DNA from: Trichopria drosophilae
Lineage: Eukaryota > Arthropoda > Insecta > Hymenoptera > Diapriidae
Direction of reading: 5' to 3'
Length of the DNA: 64,000 nucleotides
Assembly: GCA_030407085.1 (NCBI GenBank)
Contig: CM059582.1
Coordinates: forward strand, 29,897,001-29,961,000
The number at the start of each line of letters is the position of its first letter. The first letter of the stretch is position 1. Of this stretch, positions 1 through 10,912 are shown piece after piece. Position numbers and translations under genes: made by a program. The notes beneath the pieces were generated by a model. That model made no database searches. It was not told the origin of the DNA and saw nothing but the letters and a program-made list of their open reading frames with translations.

Positions 1-1740
1 AGCTAATTCTGTGAAAACATTGGTAAAAATAGAAACTACATCAAGATATATTAAAATAAAATTTTGATCTAATGTTATGGATTTTATATTTTAACTCCCA
101 ACTATCTTTAACAGTGTTAGAAGTTTTAGAAAAGGCAGAAATTAATATCCAACTAAAATAAGATGGAAGTTTATATTATCAGCTAACTAAACATGTATAA
201 ATCTACATAAAAAAGATAGTTCATAAAACAATTTACTTAACAAGTTGAGAAAAAAGTTGAATAATCTGATTTCAACGTTTTTCCCATGCACGAGCAATAA
301 AACGATGACGCTGTTTCGATTAACACGGCGAACGACTTTATCGTATCAATATATATTTTTTAGAATATCGAGCCTCCGCGTGCCTCCGGAATGACAAGGT
401 TTTCATAGCTTTTTTGAACCATTAATTTACATAGATGAAATCGTTCCTGATCCATTGTGTAACTAATTCTGAGGACATTAGCATTCGGAAATCGCAATAC
501 GTGCAAGTCGCAAATGACAAGAAAACGACTTAGTTGGCAAGAACCGGGTTAAGTAAAAACTTTCTGAATTAATAATGTTATTATTCGATACAAGTAGAGT
601 TTTCATTAATATTTCAAGTATAAACACAAATCGAGTTACATGTTAGCAATGATGCAATGCCAGGTTTAATGGTCACCCTGTTTGTGGCTTAAAATATTTG
701 TTTTCAAATAAACTATCAAGACACACAGAGATTCAATTTCGAGTCACTATAATAGTGTAATTTGTGTTCATAATAATAATCGCATAGTTACAATTGTTTT
801 TAAAAAATGCAAATTTCCCCGTTTATCGAAGCTCGTTGCAAGCGTAGATTTTTATACCTGTAGCATTTTATCACTGACATGCGTTTTTAGACCAGTTTTT
901 AATCGAGTCTATGAAAAGATTGCATTCATTATCCAGATCTATCGAATTTTTAATCTGGAACTTATACAATAATGTTCTTGTTTTGAAATGAAATTTTATC
1001 CTTATAATTCTGATCATCTAGTGAATAGTGTTGGAATCGCAGAAAAATATCTGGAAAATTCAACCATAAAAATCAATTGCTTGAAATCGAAATTTTTTAT
1101 TCCTATAATATGAATATCAGTAGTATTCACGAATACGCTTGTATAAGCATATTGTTCAATGATTATGAAATCGCAATAAAATAATTTATCATCTCGTTAT
1201 CATATTTTTGTCGTTGCTTTTGTATAATTTGATAATTTTTTTATTAATTCTTACATTCCGATAAACAATTTTAAAACTGAAATGTAATGCGAATTTTTTA
1301 ATAGCATTTATTGCTGCGCAGATTTTCAAATCGTTAAAATTTGCAAAATATTTCATGGAATTTGCACGTGCTCGTACACATTTTTATGTTATTCAATACA
1401 AATTTCCTGAAATTTAATTAAAGAACATTTTTATAATTTTAATGAAGGTGGCGGAATCTAATTTCTAATATTAATAACATTTTTAATAGATATAACGTAT
1501 TGTGGTTTTTATTTGTTAAAAATCACTCCAAGTACGAAGCTAGAAGCTAGACTCCCCGCAATTATACATAGTTTTTCTCAGTTTTATGTCAAAAAATCAT
1601 GTCACCAGGATAGATATTTTATAAACACTATATAAAATTCTAGTTATTTGTCTTGAAAAAAAGTGCGGTGGACAAAACCTCTAACTTTATAAAGTTCTGG
1701 CTAGCCTAATTTGCTTATTTCTGTTAATTCTAACTAATTT
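1..1740. other. AT-rich DNA, no gene supported
   Basis: I see no long open frame, no convincing exon with splice sites and no RNA gene here. Positions 280-560 are slightly richer in G+C than the surroundings, without a recognisable coding signal. It could be intergenic or part of a large intron of a gene lying outside the window. Confidence 0.5.
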
Positions 1741-1871
1741 AAATTTAAATCAGCGAAAATCATTGCGAATCAGTGCATCTGTACTGATTAACAGCCCGTC
1801 CAGCGGTAGTTTATAGGCTGATTATCTGTGTATAACGACTTATTCGCAGTGCCTTTCGCTGATTTAAATTT
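1741..1871. mobile_element. Short inverted-repeat element (MITE-like)
   Basis: The left end (1741-1773) and the right end (about 1838-1871) are imperfect reverse complements. Both contain AAATTTAAATCAGCGAAA at the outer edge, followed by a diverged TGCGAAT stretch. The whole unit is 131 bp with no coding capacity, as expected for a non-autonomous DNA transposon. The family is not recognised and the target duplication is unclear because the ends lie in an AT run. Confidence 0.6.
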
Positions 1872-2232
1872 GAAGAGTGTAGGTCGGAAATTCCCTGGTT
1901 ACATTAGTTAAATGTGACTAAGGAAATAGTAGATTTTACTCTTTATTAGTTTGAACTAAAGAATTTAATTCCAGCGGTATAATCCGTTTATAACCTCTTG
2001 TTTGTAACCGATCCGATTTCATTCCAGTAAACATTCGTTTAGTTGCACGACTCTATGAGAAAAAACGATTGATCCCAAAACTTATAGATTGCCATGGAGA
2101 GCAATAGCTGTCAATTGCTTTTAATTTCATGATAGTAGTCGTTCCTTATAATTTTCGGTAAATCGAGCAAAACTAAAATGGACTTTTTAAAATTAATATT
2201 ACACATATTTATTGCCATATTTCTAAAAAATA

Positions 2233-3367
2233 ATAATGAATATAATAATTGAGGCGTTGGGGTGCAATATCTGCCAAGTCTACGTAATGGCGTTTTGAGA
2301 AAAACACGAAAAACTGTTTTTAAGAAAAATAATAAAACTGATTATATTGTAATAATGAGGATTACTTGCTTGGCAAAAAAAATGTTCATGATTTATACAA
2401 ATCACGGTCTTATAGTATTAAAAATGGATTTTAAAAGTTGGGGTGTAAAATTCTGGACTATGCAATTTATTGTTCCGCATTTCTTATGGACTGGACATTT
2501 TGTTAAGGTCATTTGTCTAGAAATAAATTTATATTTCAACAAAATGTATGGAAGAAACGTGGTTTATAAAAAGCAATCCTTAAGATATGGAGTGAACCAT
2601 TAAGCCACTCTAGCAAATGAGTGACTTCTCATTTGTAAGGTGTGTTTACTTTATCACCAATACTACAATAACGTTTAGATATTATTATATACTTTTGAAA
2701 TATTTTGGAGTGCTTCAATATTATAAAAACTTAAAATAATGATTATTGACAATTATTGAGAGAAATCTTACTGTTTATGGAGAGAATACGTAATCTGTTC
2801 GGGGAGAAAATATACTATAAAAGAGTAACAATTCTCTTGTTACCTCAAAAAGAATATGTTTGCATCTGCAAATTTTTACTACAATATATTTCGAGAAAAT
2901 AAAAACTCATTTTTCTAATTGAGTATTAAAGATTCATGTCAGTAATAAAGTGGTCTGTATTTTTCATAATTAAATAATGTCTTCATAATTTAAAGGACTT
3001 GGCAGGTTTTGAAATGGTAAGTTTTTGAACTTTGCTACTTTTTTATTTGCACCGCAGAATAATTCCTTCGTAAAAAGAATTGGGAGTTTTTAAACCCAGG
3101 TAAAAATGTTTTTATAGTAATAAAAAATTATATAAAAGGTATATGTCCATATACTAACTTTATAAAATTTTTATAGAATCATTTCTTTATAAAAGTTGAA
3201 TAAAGATTGTATAAAAACTTTATAAAACATTTTTACCTGGGAAGCTTCTGTTAATATTTAGAACATTTAAAAAAGGTAAAAAATATTGGAAATTTGTATT
3301 CATCTTAACTTTTTATTTTTTATTAGACTAGGCAGGAATTGCACTCCAACGCTTTAATTTATTCATT
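2233..3367. mobile_element. Candidate DNA transposon with about 40-bp terminal inverted repeats
   Basis: The sequence around 2237-2283 (GCGTTGGGGTGCAAT, then TGCCAAGTCTA) recurs as a reverse complement at 3325-3365 (TAGACTAGGCAGG, then ATTGCACTCCAACGC). A further GACTTGGCAGG copy lies near 2998. A 113-codon plus-strand frame at 2262-2603 begins with GTG inside the terminal repeat, has no ATG start and matches no family I know, so I do not call it a gene. A second, smaller inverted-repeat element is nested at 3095-3241. The boundaries are approximate. Confidence 0.45.
3095..3241. mobile_element. 147-bp MITE-like inverted-repeat element
   Basis: It begins with CCCAGGTAAAAATGTTTT and ends with the reverse complement AAAACATTTTTACCTGGG, giving terminal repeats of about 18-21 bp. 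The interior is AT-rich with several TTTATAA/TTATAAA direct and inverted blocks, and has no coding capacity. It sits inside the larger inverted-repeat unit at 2233-3367, so it probably inserted later. Confidence 0.65.
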
Positions 3368-4255
3368 ATAAAGTCTAAGAAATCATAACTATTTGCAAAT
3401 TCACGATAAAATTGACAGAATTTAAAAGAGTCAAGAACTTTCTTTTTTTTAGAATCGTTATTATTTTATTAGTAATTTAATACGAGAAATCACTGTCAGG
3501 GGGCAACAACTGAACCTCCTACTCCAATATCCAAATTTAGAGAGTTTACTATGAGCCTGGGCTTACTTTTCCGGGTTGGGAGAAAAAATATAAGAGTGCA
3601 TTACAATGTCCATAAAAGAAACTTCTTCTCTTTATTAAAACAATGACGAAATGGAGTGTCAGCCCTATTCAAGATTAATATTTAAAATAGTAATAAGTAC
3701 TTATATAAGACCTCGTTATTCAGACTATGGCAAGTAAAGCTCTTTGAAGGCCTTTGTTGTATTTTTTGGAAGGCATTTGAAAGACCTGTACAAGAGTAGC
3801 TGCTCTTTCCGATTGCTCTTTTCATCTTTTAGTATTAAGATTGTAATTTTCTTTCTCAACATCTAGAGGATTTATCAAATACGTCTTACTTCATACCCAA
3901 CAATTCCAATGCTATACATATAACCCTACAAAAATGTTTACCACTAATCATTTATCTACTGTCATCCGATACAGAAACATCCTCGTCCAGTCAATGTAGT
4001 TAGTGCAATCGGTTGTATAACTCTCCCTGACCCCTACAACTTATCATTTTATTGTCTGAAGTTAAACGACATCCCATTAAGAGCAACGATTGGTTATCAA
4101 TAGCTTTCTGAACCTATCTTGCCCTAGGTTATAAGAGTACGTAGCCCCGTGGATACGTCATATGACGAGTGGAAGAAATTGATATTCATATACACAGAGT
4201 AAACTGTATAGGAAATCTTCAAGATACTTTCTGTAAATTACCATAATTTTCCAGA
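3368..4255. other. Intergenic, nothing recognised
   Basis: AT-rich sequence with no open frame above about 60 codons that carries coding features, no clear exon and no repeat structure that I can support. Confidence 0.5.
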
Positions 4256-4312
4256 AAACTGTGTTGAGGACCATTAGGTCCTTATAATAATAACAAATAA
4301 ATAAATAAATAA
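4256..4312 (+). mobile_element. Non-LTR retrotransposon 3' tail remnant
   Basis: A short hairpin-like segment GAGGACCATTAGGTCCTTATAATAATAAC is followed by a run of AATA/AAATA repeats ending near 4312. A GGACC..GGTCC hairpin before an (AAATA)n tail is a common form of the 3' end of insect Jockey/CR1-like non-LTR elements. Similar hairpin-plus-tail ends occur at 10830-10890 and 37029-37110. No coding part is recognisable upstream, so this is a 5'-truncated copy. Confidence 0.5.
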
Positions 4313-5109
4313 AAAACTACCGAAAATATAGTATTAATTGATTCATGGGCTAATCGATTGCTGCTAAATCGCATAAGCAATTTGTTTAGCCGAAATAATT
4401 TCAGCTTAGCATACTAAGTTAGATAGCCCTATCGTAATTTAATTAAGTTACATTCTTAGATTCATCTTTATGAGGTACAGCGAAATACTACTACTACTCT
4501 GAAATAAATTCAGAATTTTGCAATTACTTCCACTCTGTGAAGCATGAATATTTTATTTAGAGAGTTTAGAGTGTGATAATTGAATTCAACACGTGATTAT
4601 ACATATATAATATTGTAATAAAAATGAGGGACCGTCAAAAACAATAAAAGAAAACAACTATAGGGGAAATCTCCGGCACCCAAAAACCCTAGTCGACAGT
4701 TTACATTCTAAGAGATAATCACTATTTAAAACTTTCACTATTTTAAATTATTGTTATTGCTTAAACTTAAGCACTGCCTATTCGTCGACTTGTCGACAGC
4801 TTCTACCGAAACCTTCAACAATCAGGTCTTTCTGAAAACAAAGAAACGAAGGGCAGTATCCACACAAAGAAACAAATCTTAAAATTAGTCTAAAATATAA
4901 TGGAAAAGGATCGACCAAAACAACAATTACTACCGAATAAATGAATCAATTAATAATAAATAATTAATAAATTTTAATTTATATCCTTTGTCAAAATATT
5001 CCTAAATCAATTAGTTCATTACTTCATTGAAAATACTTAGGCATTCAAGGTTTATCACAAAACCCTCCAAAACAACCTAAAACTTAAAATTACAACAGTA
5101 TGTTCTGAT
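4313..5109. other. Intergenic, nothing recognised
   Basis: No open frame, RNA gene or clear repeat. The sequence just upstream of 5110 may include further decayed retrotransposon DNA, but I cannot read protein similarity there. Confidence 0.45.
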
Positions 5110-5790
5110 TTCTAAGGTTCCTTTCAAAACGATCCAAGAAATATTGCTATAAAAATAATGAAACGATTGGTCATTTTTAAACTGATAGAGACAAAATATC
5201 AGTTAACCCAATCAGTTGGGAGAGAAGACAAATTTGGAAAGATATTCTAAAATTGTTCTATTAAGGCGTTCAACGAGACCATTCAATTGATGTGTTGAAA
5301 AAAGGAATTGTTCTGGTTTTATGAAGCCCTAATAATTTTAAACTTTCTTGGAAAATATCAGATTCGAATTCTGGTCCTTGATTAGACTGGATCTAAAGGT
5401 ATTCCAACGCGAGAAAATATTTGAGAACCTATAGCTTACGGGATAATTGTAAGGGATACGTGATTAATAAGAGGAATTGCTTCAGGCTATCTCGTAAAAT
5501 AGTCTGCAACTACTAAAATAAATCTATTTCCAGAGAGAGTTTTTGGTAAAGGATCAAGGATAACGACAGCAATTCTTTCGAAAGGTCGGTTAACATTGAA
5601 CAGTGTAATTCGGTTAAATGTTTTGAATGTAGTCCAGTTTTGGAAAAAACGCGAATTCCAAAATACGATTTCGTAACAATATATTCGCCATCTGAACACT
5701 ATGTTCATTTCCTCGATTAAGGAAGCCAAAATTTGCCTATATGAAGCTCAATTCAGAAATCGGTTTAACCCTCACGATTGGCAGTTTCCG
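5110..5790 (-). pseudogene. Decayed Ty3/gypsy integrase remnant
   Basis: Read on the minus strand, this is the catalytic core of a Ty3/gypsy integrase broken by stops and frame changes. At 5487-5570 the frame reads PFERIAVVILDPLPKT, then GNRFILVVADYFTR, matching the first-Asp region of the core. The usual Trp after YFT[KR] is a stop codon. Further on (about 5390-5300) a different frame gives NQGPEFESDIFQE, corresponding to the second-Asp D-Q-G motif with Asp changed to Asn. Near 5290-5230 GLVERLNRTILEYLSKFV contains the E-R-x-N-R motif with the catalytic Glu. The order D, D(N), E is preserved. It is unrelated in detail to the intact element at 10913-19201. No LTR is visible. It is non-functional. 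Confidence 0.8.
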
Positions 5791-6635
5791 ATTACCTAGC
5801 CATAAAATTGTAATACAAAAGTTGCACATACACAAAGTCTCGAAACGTAAATACATACTTCATTAAGCGCGAGCCTTGATGTCGATGTTAAAGTGAATGG
5901 AATCGCATGGCAATATAAAATTTTTCATGTGTGCGTATCTGTAGACATAAATTCACAAACGATGGTTATTACTGTGCGAGTGCGTATTTCATTTATTGAT
6001 ATGATATATATCACAGGAACTTTTAATCTCAAAGCAAAGTAGAACGTTGACTCCGTATATTAAACAGCAGAGCTTATTGAGCAATGTGTTTTTAATTTAG
6101 ACAAAGAACTACCTGCATAGCATTTACATTTTCTAATACAATTTTATAAGCTGCGTGAATAACGCTTATGCGCAAAAGTACTTTTGATCTTTTTGTACGT
6201 AAGCGTTTACAAACTATGAACTTGAGTATATTTTACGAGCACTTTAGTTCCGATCGTCCATCAATAAGAAATGCCTTTAATTAATTTTGTGGTAGACGAA
6301 TTATTTCCGAAATATCGTATGAGAAAGATATGTCGTGAATCTAAATTGTCGAGGACATCGTTTGAAGTTGAGCAACAAAAAGAAATTAAATTTTTTGCCC
6401 AATATGATTAGAGCGTCATTATTGCATAAAGAGATCTTTTAAGAACAGTGATTTGATTAAGTTTTCTTCCTTTTTATTGTTAGCTTTATGTAGCACAGTA
6501 ACATTTTTTTTTTAATTATTCTACGTCGACTTTTCTGAACCCATATGGGACTAATTCGAGACGGGACCTACAGTTTATGAAGGTGGAAAATTATTAGACA
6601 CTTATAAACCAATACAGAGGCATCCCGATGACAGA
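5791..6635. other. Intergenic, nothing recognised
   Basis: AT-rich with no supported gene. TTAACCCTC at 5766-5774 resembles piggyBac-type ends (TTAA followed by CCC), but no partner end was found. Confidence 0.4.
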
Positions 6636-6705
6636 TGGCAGAGCCCGGTATCGAACCAGGGTTTTCTGATTACGAAGCCGATACTCTACCAACTGATCCA
6701 CCGCC
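6636..6705 (-). tRNA. Degraded tRNA-like sequence, tRNA-Thr(CGT)-like
   Basis: On the minus strand the 70-nt segment has the layout of a tRNA. The 5' acceptor strand is GGCGGTG. The D-arm block (ATCAGTTGGTAGAG) matches the internal A box, the anticodon-loop block is TTCGTAA (anticodon CGT), and GGTTCGATACC matches the B box. The 3' acceptor strand is CTCTGCC with discriminator A. The T arm pairs well (CCTGG/CCGGG with one G-U). The acceptor pairs 6 of 7. The anticodon stem has at least two mismatches. That pattern suggests a pseudogene or a tRNA-derived SINE head rather than an active tRNA. No T-run terminator follows immediately. Confidence 0.45.
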
Positions 6706-7211
6706 GCTTTAGAGTAAAATTTAAATATATTTTTTTTATAAATTTCATATATAACTTTATATTTAATATAAATATATTCGATGGACATCTTTGACGAGCA
6801 AATTACAATCTCTTTGCCTTGCATACTTTTAATTTTTCTAGCAAATTTTTTCCCATGACAGAAACTCACCGCCTCTAACAAAAATAATGCAAATTTTACT
6901 AAAAAAATTCAGAATGGTTTTTTATGGTAAGGTTGGAAAGATGGGATTATTTTAAGATTTTTTGAGAAAAGTTGGGACCAAATTGGAAAGATTCCATGTG
7001 GCTGAAGATGAGCCCGTGACCTTTATATTACCGATCGAATGTTCAAACAAAATTAAAAGTATGCATCACAAAAACATCATGATATGCTTATCAAAGATGT
7101 CAATTAAGTGATCTTATTTTGATCATGGTTCAGTTCATACGCTTTTGGCCAAATTTTACCAAATTTGAATCTATTTCTTTTACTTAGATATTAAATATTA
7201 ATTGATGTAAA
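6706..7211. other. Intergenic, nothing recognised
   Basis: AT-rich sequence between the tRNA-like element and the 3' end of the minus-strand exon at 7212-7539. It may include that exon's 3' UTR; no clear polyadenylation signal stands out. Confidence 0.35.
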
Positions 7212-7539
7212 TTAATTAACATTCAATTTCCGAAATTTGTGTAGGAGTTTCCTGATGTTTTTATAATTCTTTTTATCTTCATCAGACATTTTTTCAAGTA
7301 TGAAATATGCATCATCGCAAAGGTTAGTTAATAATTGGGATGCTTGGAATTTTATCCCATCGTTTCCCATCGTTCCACACATTATTACTTGCAGAAATCT
7401 CAAAATGAATTTTATATCGCGACCAGGGTTGAGTTCGGTTGTATCCCTCATTTTTCTGATTTCATCAAAAATGTTCGTCCTCAGCCGATCATGAAGTATT
7501 TCCGCCGGAAATTCATTTGAAAATTTTATCGGAATAAAC
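7212..7539 (-). CDS. Putative terminal exon of an unrecognised gene
   Basis: An open frame of about 108 residues runs from a possible acceptor (TTTTACAAG, then G at 7539) to a TAA at 7212. An in-frame stop lies just upstream of the acceptor, so if real it is a 3'-terminal exon entered in phase 2. The product is Lys/Asp/Glu-rich and predicted largely helical, with three Cys and a basic C-terminus (KLLHKFRKLNVN). It has no domain that I recognise and upstream exons were not found. The amino-acid mix looks more like protein than random AT-rich DNA. It shows weak, possibly chance, resemblance to the helical C-terminal part of the locus at 48457-48806. The plus-strand frames over the same DNA are shadows. 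Confidence 0.35.
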
Positions 7540-8119
7540 CTTGTAAAATGATGTATAATTCATCAGAATTGACATCAATATAAAAGTAGTTCGTTTTGTT
7601 ATTTTGAAGTAAATTATCCAACAATAGGCTGAATTTGTTCGATAGATATATTTTAATTACTTTTTCTTAACACTTGATAAATCAATTGTTCACAAATTTG
7701 GTCTGACTTTTTTTTTTATTTTCAGAATTTTTCTTTCAAAGTTGATTTGAACGAACACAAAGACTATTGACATTCCTCATTTTGGATACGTAAATTACCC
7801 TTGAAATTCGGTAAGTACATTAGACAATGACATTTTAAAAAATGTGCTGTAAATTTTCTGCTAGTTTGGTGGAAATGGACATTGACATGAGTGTGAGTTG
7901 CACGTTGGTCTGATTAGTCAATATTACCGAACACTCATGTAGGACACTTGGGCGCTGTCTCATTCCACGTGTTGCACCGTCGTATTACGTGCAATTACAA
8001 ACGGCATGTGTCAAATGAACAAGTTTAATGGTAAACTGGGCGTCAGATTGGAATCAAGGTCCAGGGAGCACAGTTAAGTGACTTTGGCGAATGAACGCAA
8101 AAGTAGTTTTTTGAAAATT
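7540..8119. other. Intergenic; one non-coding exon-like block
   Basis: Positions 7726-7811 (plus strand) sit between a strong pyrimidine-tract acceptor ending in TTTTCAG and the donor GTAAGT. All three frames contain stops, so it could only be a UTR or non-coding RNA exon. Nothing else is recognisable. Confidence 0.3.
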
Positions 8120-8129
8120 GTATTCGTCA

Positions 8130-8600
8130 ATGAAGTAAGATAATTGAAGTTGGCATAACTCATGTACTTACTAAACAGAGGCCATTTGTCAGTGAATTGT
8201 ATATTATTGAGTCACTAATGATTAAATGACAGCTAGTTAGCAATATGCACACAGAACAGTAAATCAATTAATTTAAGTTCATTGTTCGATTAGTCACCGA
8301 GGCTTTGTACCCGCAACTGTTTATCTGGTAGTTTTTCACATTCTAATTTGTCACTTAAAAATCAAGCAGTTGTGACATTGAAAACAGTGCATGTCTGCTT
8401 CAGATTGAAAATGGCAATTCAATTAGTCACTAAAAATTATAGAGATCCGTGCCTTTTGGTTATTTTCTGTATTGTTTGTAGTAGTTCAATAAATACTTAA
8501 ACAATAATACAAGATAATTGAAATGGCCAAAAGTCATATACTTACTAAACAGAAGTAATTTGTCAATGAATTGTTAAGTTCATTATTCGATTAATGAAAT
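8130..8600. repeat. Imperfect direct duplication
   Basis: A segment at about 8139-8215 (AAGATAATTGAAGT, then CATGTACTTACTAAACAGA, then TTTGTCA) is repeated in the same orientation at about 8511-8575. A second shared block, AAGTTCATTGTTCGATTA / AAGTTCATTATTCGATTA, lies at 8276 and 8576. The copies have diverged, and the insert between them also contains GTCAC..TTAGTCACTAA motifs. It is probably an old local duplication or two copies of a short repeat. Confidence 0.45.
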
Positions 8601-8749
8601 AAAATGTTCAAACCATGGCTTGCATATACAATATTCCATTTGAAAAAACAGTTTAAACTTAGAAAAATGTAATAATAGTTAAAACATTCTATTTTAACGC
8701 CTTGATTATTCTCAACAACATGTCTTTTCCAAAATTGTACTGTGTTTAT

Positions 8750-8790
8750 GTACAGTCGGTGAATAAGTACGCGAATAAAATAATGGATAA
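8750..8790. mobile_element. Single Tc1/mariner-like terminal repeat
   Basis: TACAGTCGGTGAATAAGT followed by ACGCGAATAAA resembles a Tc1/mariner terminus starting with TA and CAGT. No inverted partner was found within several kilobases. The minus-strand frame crossing it (8591-8809) is not a transposase that I recognise. It is probably a solo end or a chance match. Confidence 0.25.
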
Positions 8791-8809
8791 AATTAGAGAG
8801 AAAATACAA

Positions 8810-10739
8810 AGGAGATTAGTGGAACCTATGGTATAATTGATCATTGCAAAAATGTTAGACGAAGGAAAACCCTCATGCACATTGGTATATTTTCTTTGTA
8901 TTTTATAACATTGTCAACTCTCGAAATGATTTCGAAGTGAAGAAAAGTACGGTTCGGAGGATTTGGTATAATAACACTCGACAATAGTAATTCAGAAAAT
9001 TTAAAGATACATCATTTCAAGGGGAGTTATTACTTATTAGAGTTAGCAATACTCAGCCCTTCCTTTAGCACTTTTCATCCCTTTCTTGTCAACCAATATA
9101 CTATTTCCCAACTCCAGAAATTATTCTAAAGAACTTGATTTTAAAAAAAGATACTTTTTCCCGATTGTTAAATATGCAGTAGAATATATAACCTCAAATC
9201 TCCCGCAAACATAACCTCAATAGTCACTTTAAATATTGCTCAGTAGTAGCATAGATATAATAGAATCGATTAAATGAAAATCATTATCATAGTAAAACTA
9301 AACTTAAAATTGATTTTCAAAAAGGAGACGTCAACGCAGACTTAGCCTTTTTTTCTGCTTACAAAAGGAGTTGTTTGAATATCTTTAATATCATTTTCTA
9401 TACAAATTAATGTTATTACTTATTATTTTACAGTAGGTTTAATTGTTTAGTAGTTTTTCTGTACAAGTACGAACCATTCTTGGTAATAAATCCCCGAATT
9501 TTAGAGGGTTAACAATCTGGTGTTCTAAGAGACCTATATACAATGCAGGAATTCAAAACTGAGGTGTTAGGGTTCATGCTGTGCTAATCGGCTGAACTCC
9601 CTTTAAATGCGCTTTGATTGACGGTTATATAATCGCTCCGCAGTGGCTCAAGAGTCACTCTATTATTCAGTATGGTGCAGTTGTAATAACGGACGTTTTG
9701 CACCAGCTAATAACATATAATTCTTGTTTCTCCTATGTATTCTCATCTCATAGCATTTACTCTTTTCTCCTCTATAATTTGATTTTTTTCTTAATCATGT
9801 CCTTTGGAACATGTTTGAAAATATGTGCGAAACTTTAATTGGAACAAAACATGGTAGTTGAAATAAAGTGTTCTGAAATTCTGAAACCTGATAGTACCTG
9901 GTAGAAACTCATCATGGGAATTTTCACCACTCAATAACGGACTTACTATTGTGATTACAAAAAATATAAACAACCTTTTCTGTAGACAATTTTATGCTCT
10001 ATATATTTTGTTTGAAACATTTTTATGTTGCATGCGTATTTTTCAAAATAAATGAAAAAACCTAAAAAAAAAACAGGTTTTTTAAACTAAATTGCAGTAA
10101 AAATGGGCGGACAAGCAGTTCGGGAGTTCTGACCATCACTGTTCGATTTCTTTTGTTGTGTAGTAGAAGATAACCCTTCAGGATTTTAGGTACATTTTTG
10201 TATCCATTTATGCAAGCTTCTAGGACGGTGTGCGGCGTACGACTTTAAAGGCCTGCCAGCAACCCTTTGCGATCGGTCTGAACTGCCAGACTGGGTGCGT
10301 TTATCTTTTTTTTTACCTAAATAATATGTGGACAGAGTCCACGGAGTTCGTAACTTGCGCGATGACATGAGTAAAATGTTCGATAACTATTGGAGTACTA
10401 ATCTATGATGTACAGATATATTGAACAATTACCGATGTAACCTAAAAATTAAAAATATGAATTTAAAATTTTTACTGAAATTATTGTAGGTCTTATGCAT
10501 CTAATGAGCAGATTTGAAGAAATGACTGTAATTTTAAATTGTTTTTTTTTCACTCTTATGGATTCTGTTGATAAAGACTTAAATTAATATAAAAACTTGC
10601 CAATGCACTGGTAATCAGTCTATATACGCTGATTCTCAGTAATTTTCGCGGTAAGTACGGTAACAGGCAATTATATTGTTGTTCCATAGCGAAAAACCTT
10701 ATTATTATTAATCTGTGTTTATGAATTTTCTGTTAAAGC
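8810..10739. other. Intergenic, no supported gene
   Basis: Mostly AT-rich. Positions 10080-10370 are more balanced in composition and carry a 60-codon minus-strand frame (10186-10368) rich in Arg/Ser/Lys that I do not recognise. TTAAC-type motifs near 9508 have no partner. Nothing can be assigned a function. Confidence 0.35.
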
Positions 10740-10890
10740 TTGCCATTTGGTGAGCATGACTAGAATTATTATTAGGTCTATTTATATATTTAGTTTTTAA
10801 GTTTACATTGTGTATATTTTATATTTTTTGTTCGCCCACGGACTTTGATGTCCAGGACGATAATAAATGATTTGATACCTACCCATACTC
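10740..10890 (+). mobile_element. Non-LTR retrotransposon 3' end
   Basis: The segment ends with TTAGTTTTTAAGTTTACATTG, then a GTTCGCCCACGGACTTTGATGTCCAGGACGATAATAAATG block and a short GATTTGATACC tail. The same arrangement occurs in inverted orientation at 37029-37170, where the tail is a longer (ATCAA)n-type repeat. The shared GGAC..TGTCC stem and a variable simple-repeat tail mark these as 3' untranslated ends of one non-LTR family. The LTR element at 10913 inserted 22 bp beyond this end. Confidence 0.6.
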
Positions 10891-10908
10891 ATACTTCCTA
10901 TTTATGTC

Positions 10909-10912
10909 ATAC
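10909..10912. repeat. Target-site duplication (left copy, ATAC)
   Basis: ATAC immediately precedes the TG of the left LTR. The identical four bases follow the CA of the right LTR at 19202-19205, which marks the insertion boundary of the retrotransposon. Confidence 0.85.

Noticed and set aside
2262..2603. 113-codon plus-strand frame
   Set aside because: It begins with GTG within an inverted terminal repeat, has no recognisable family and a composition typical of AT-rich chance frames.
8591..8809. 72-codon minus-strand frame next to a Tc1-like terminus
   Set aside because: No transposase DDE motif or helix-turn-helix is visible, and no second terminal repeat was found.
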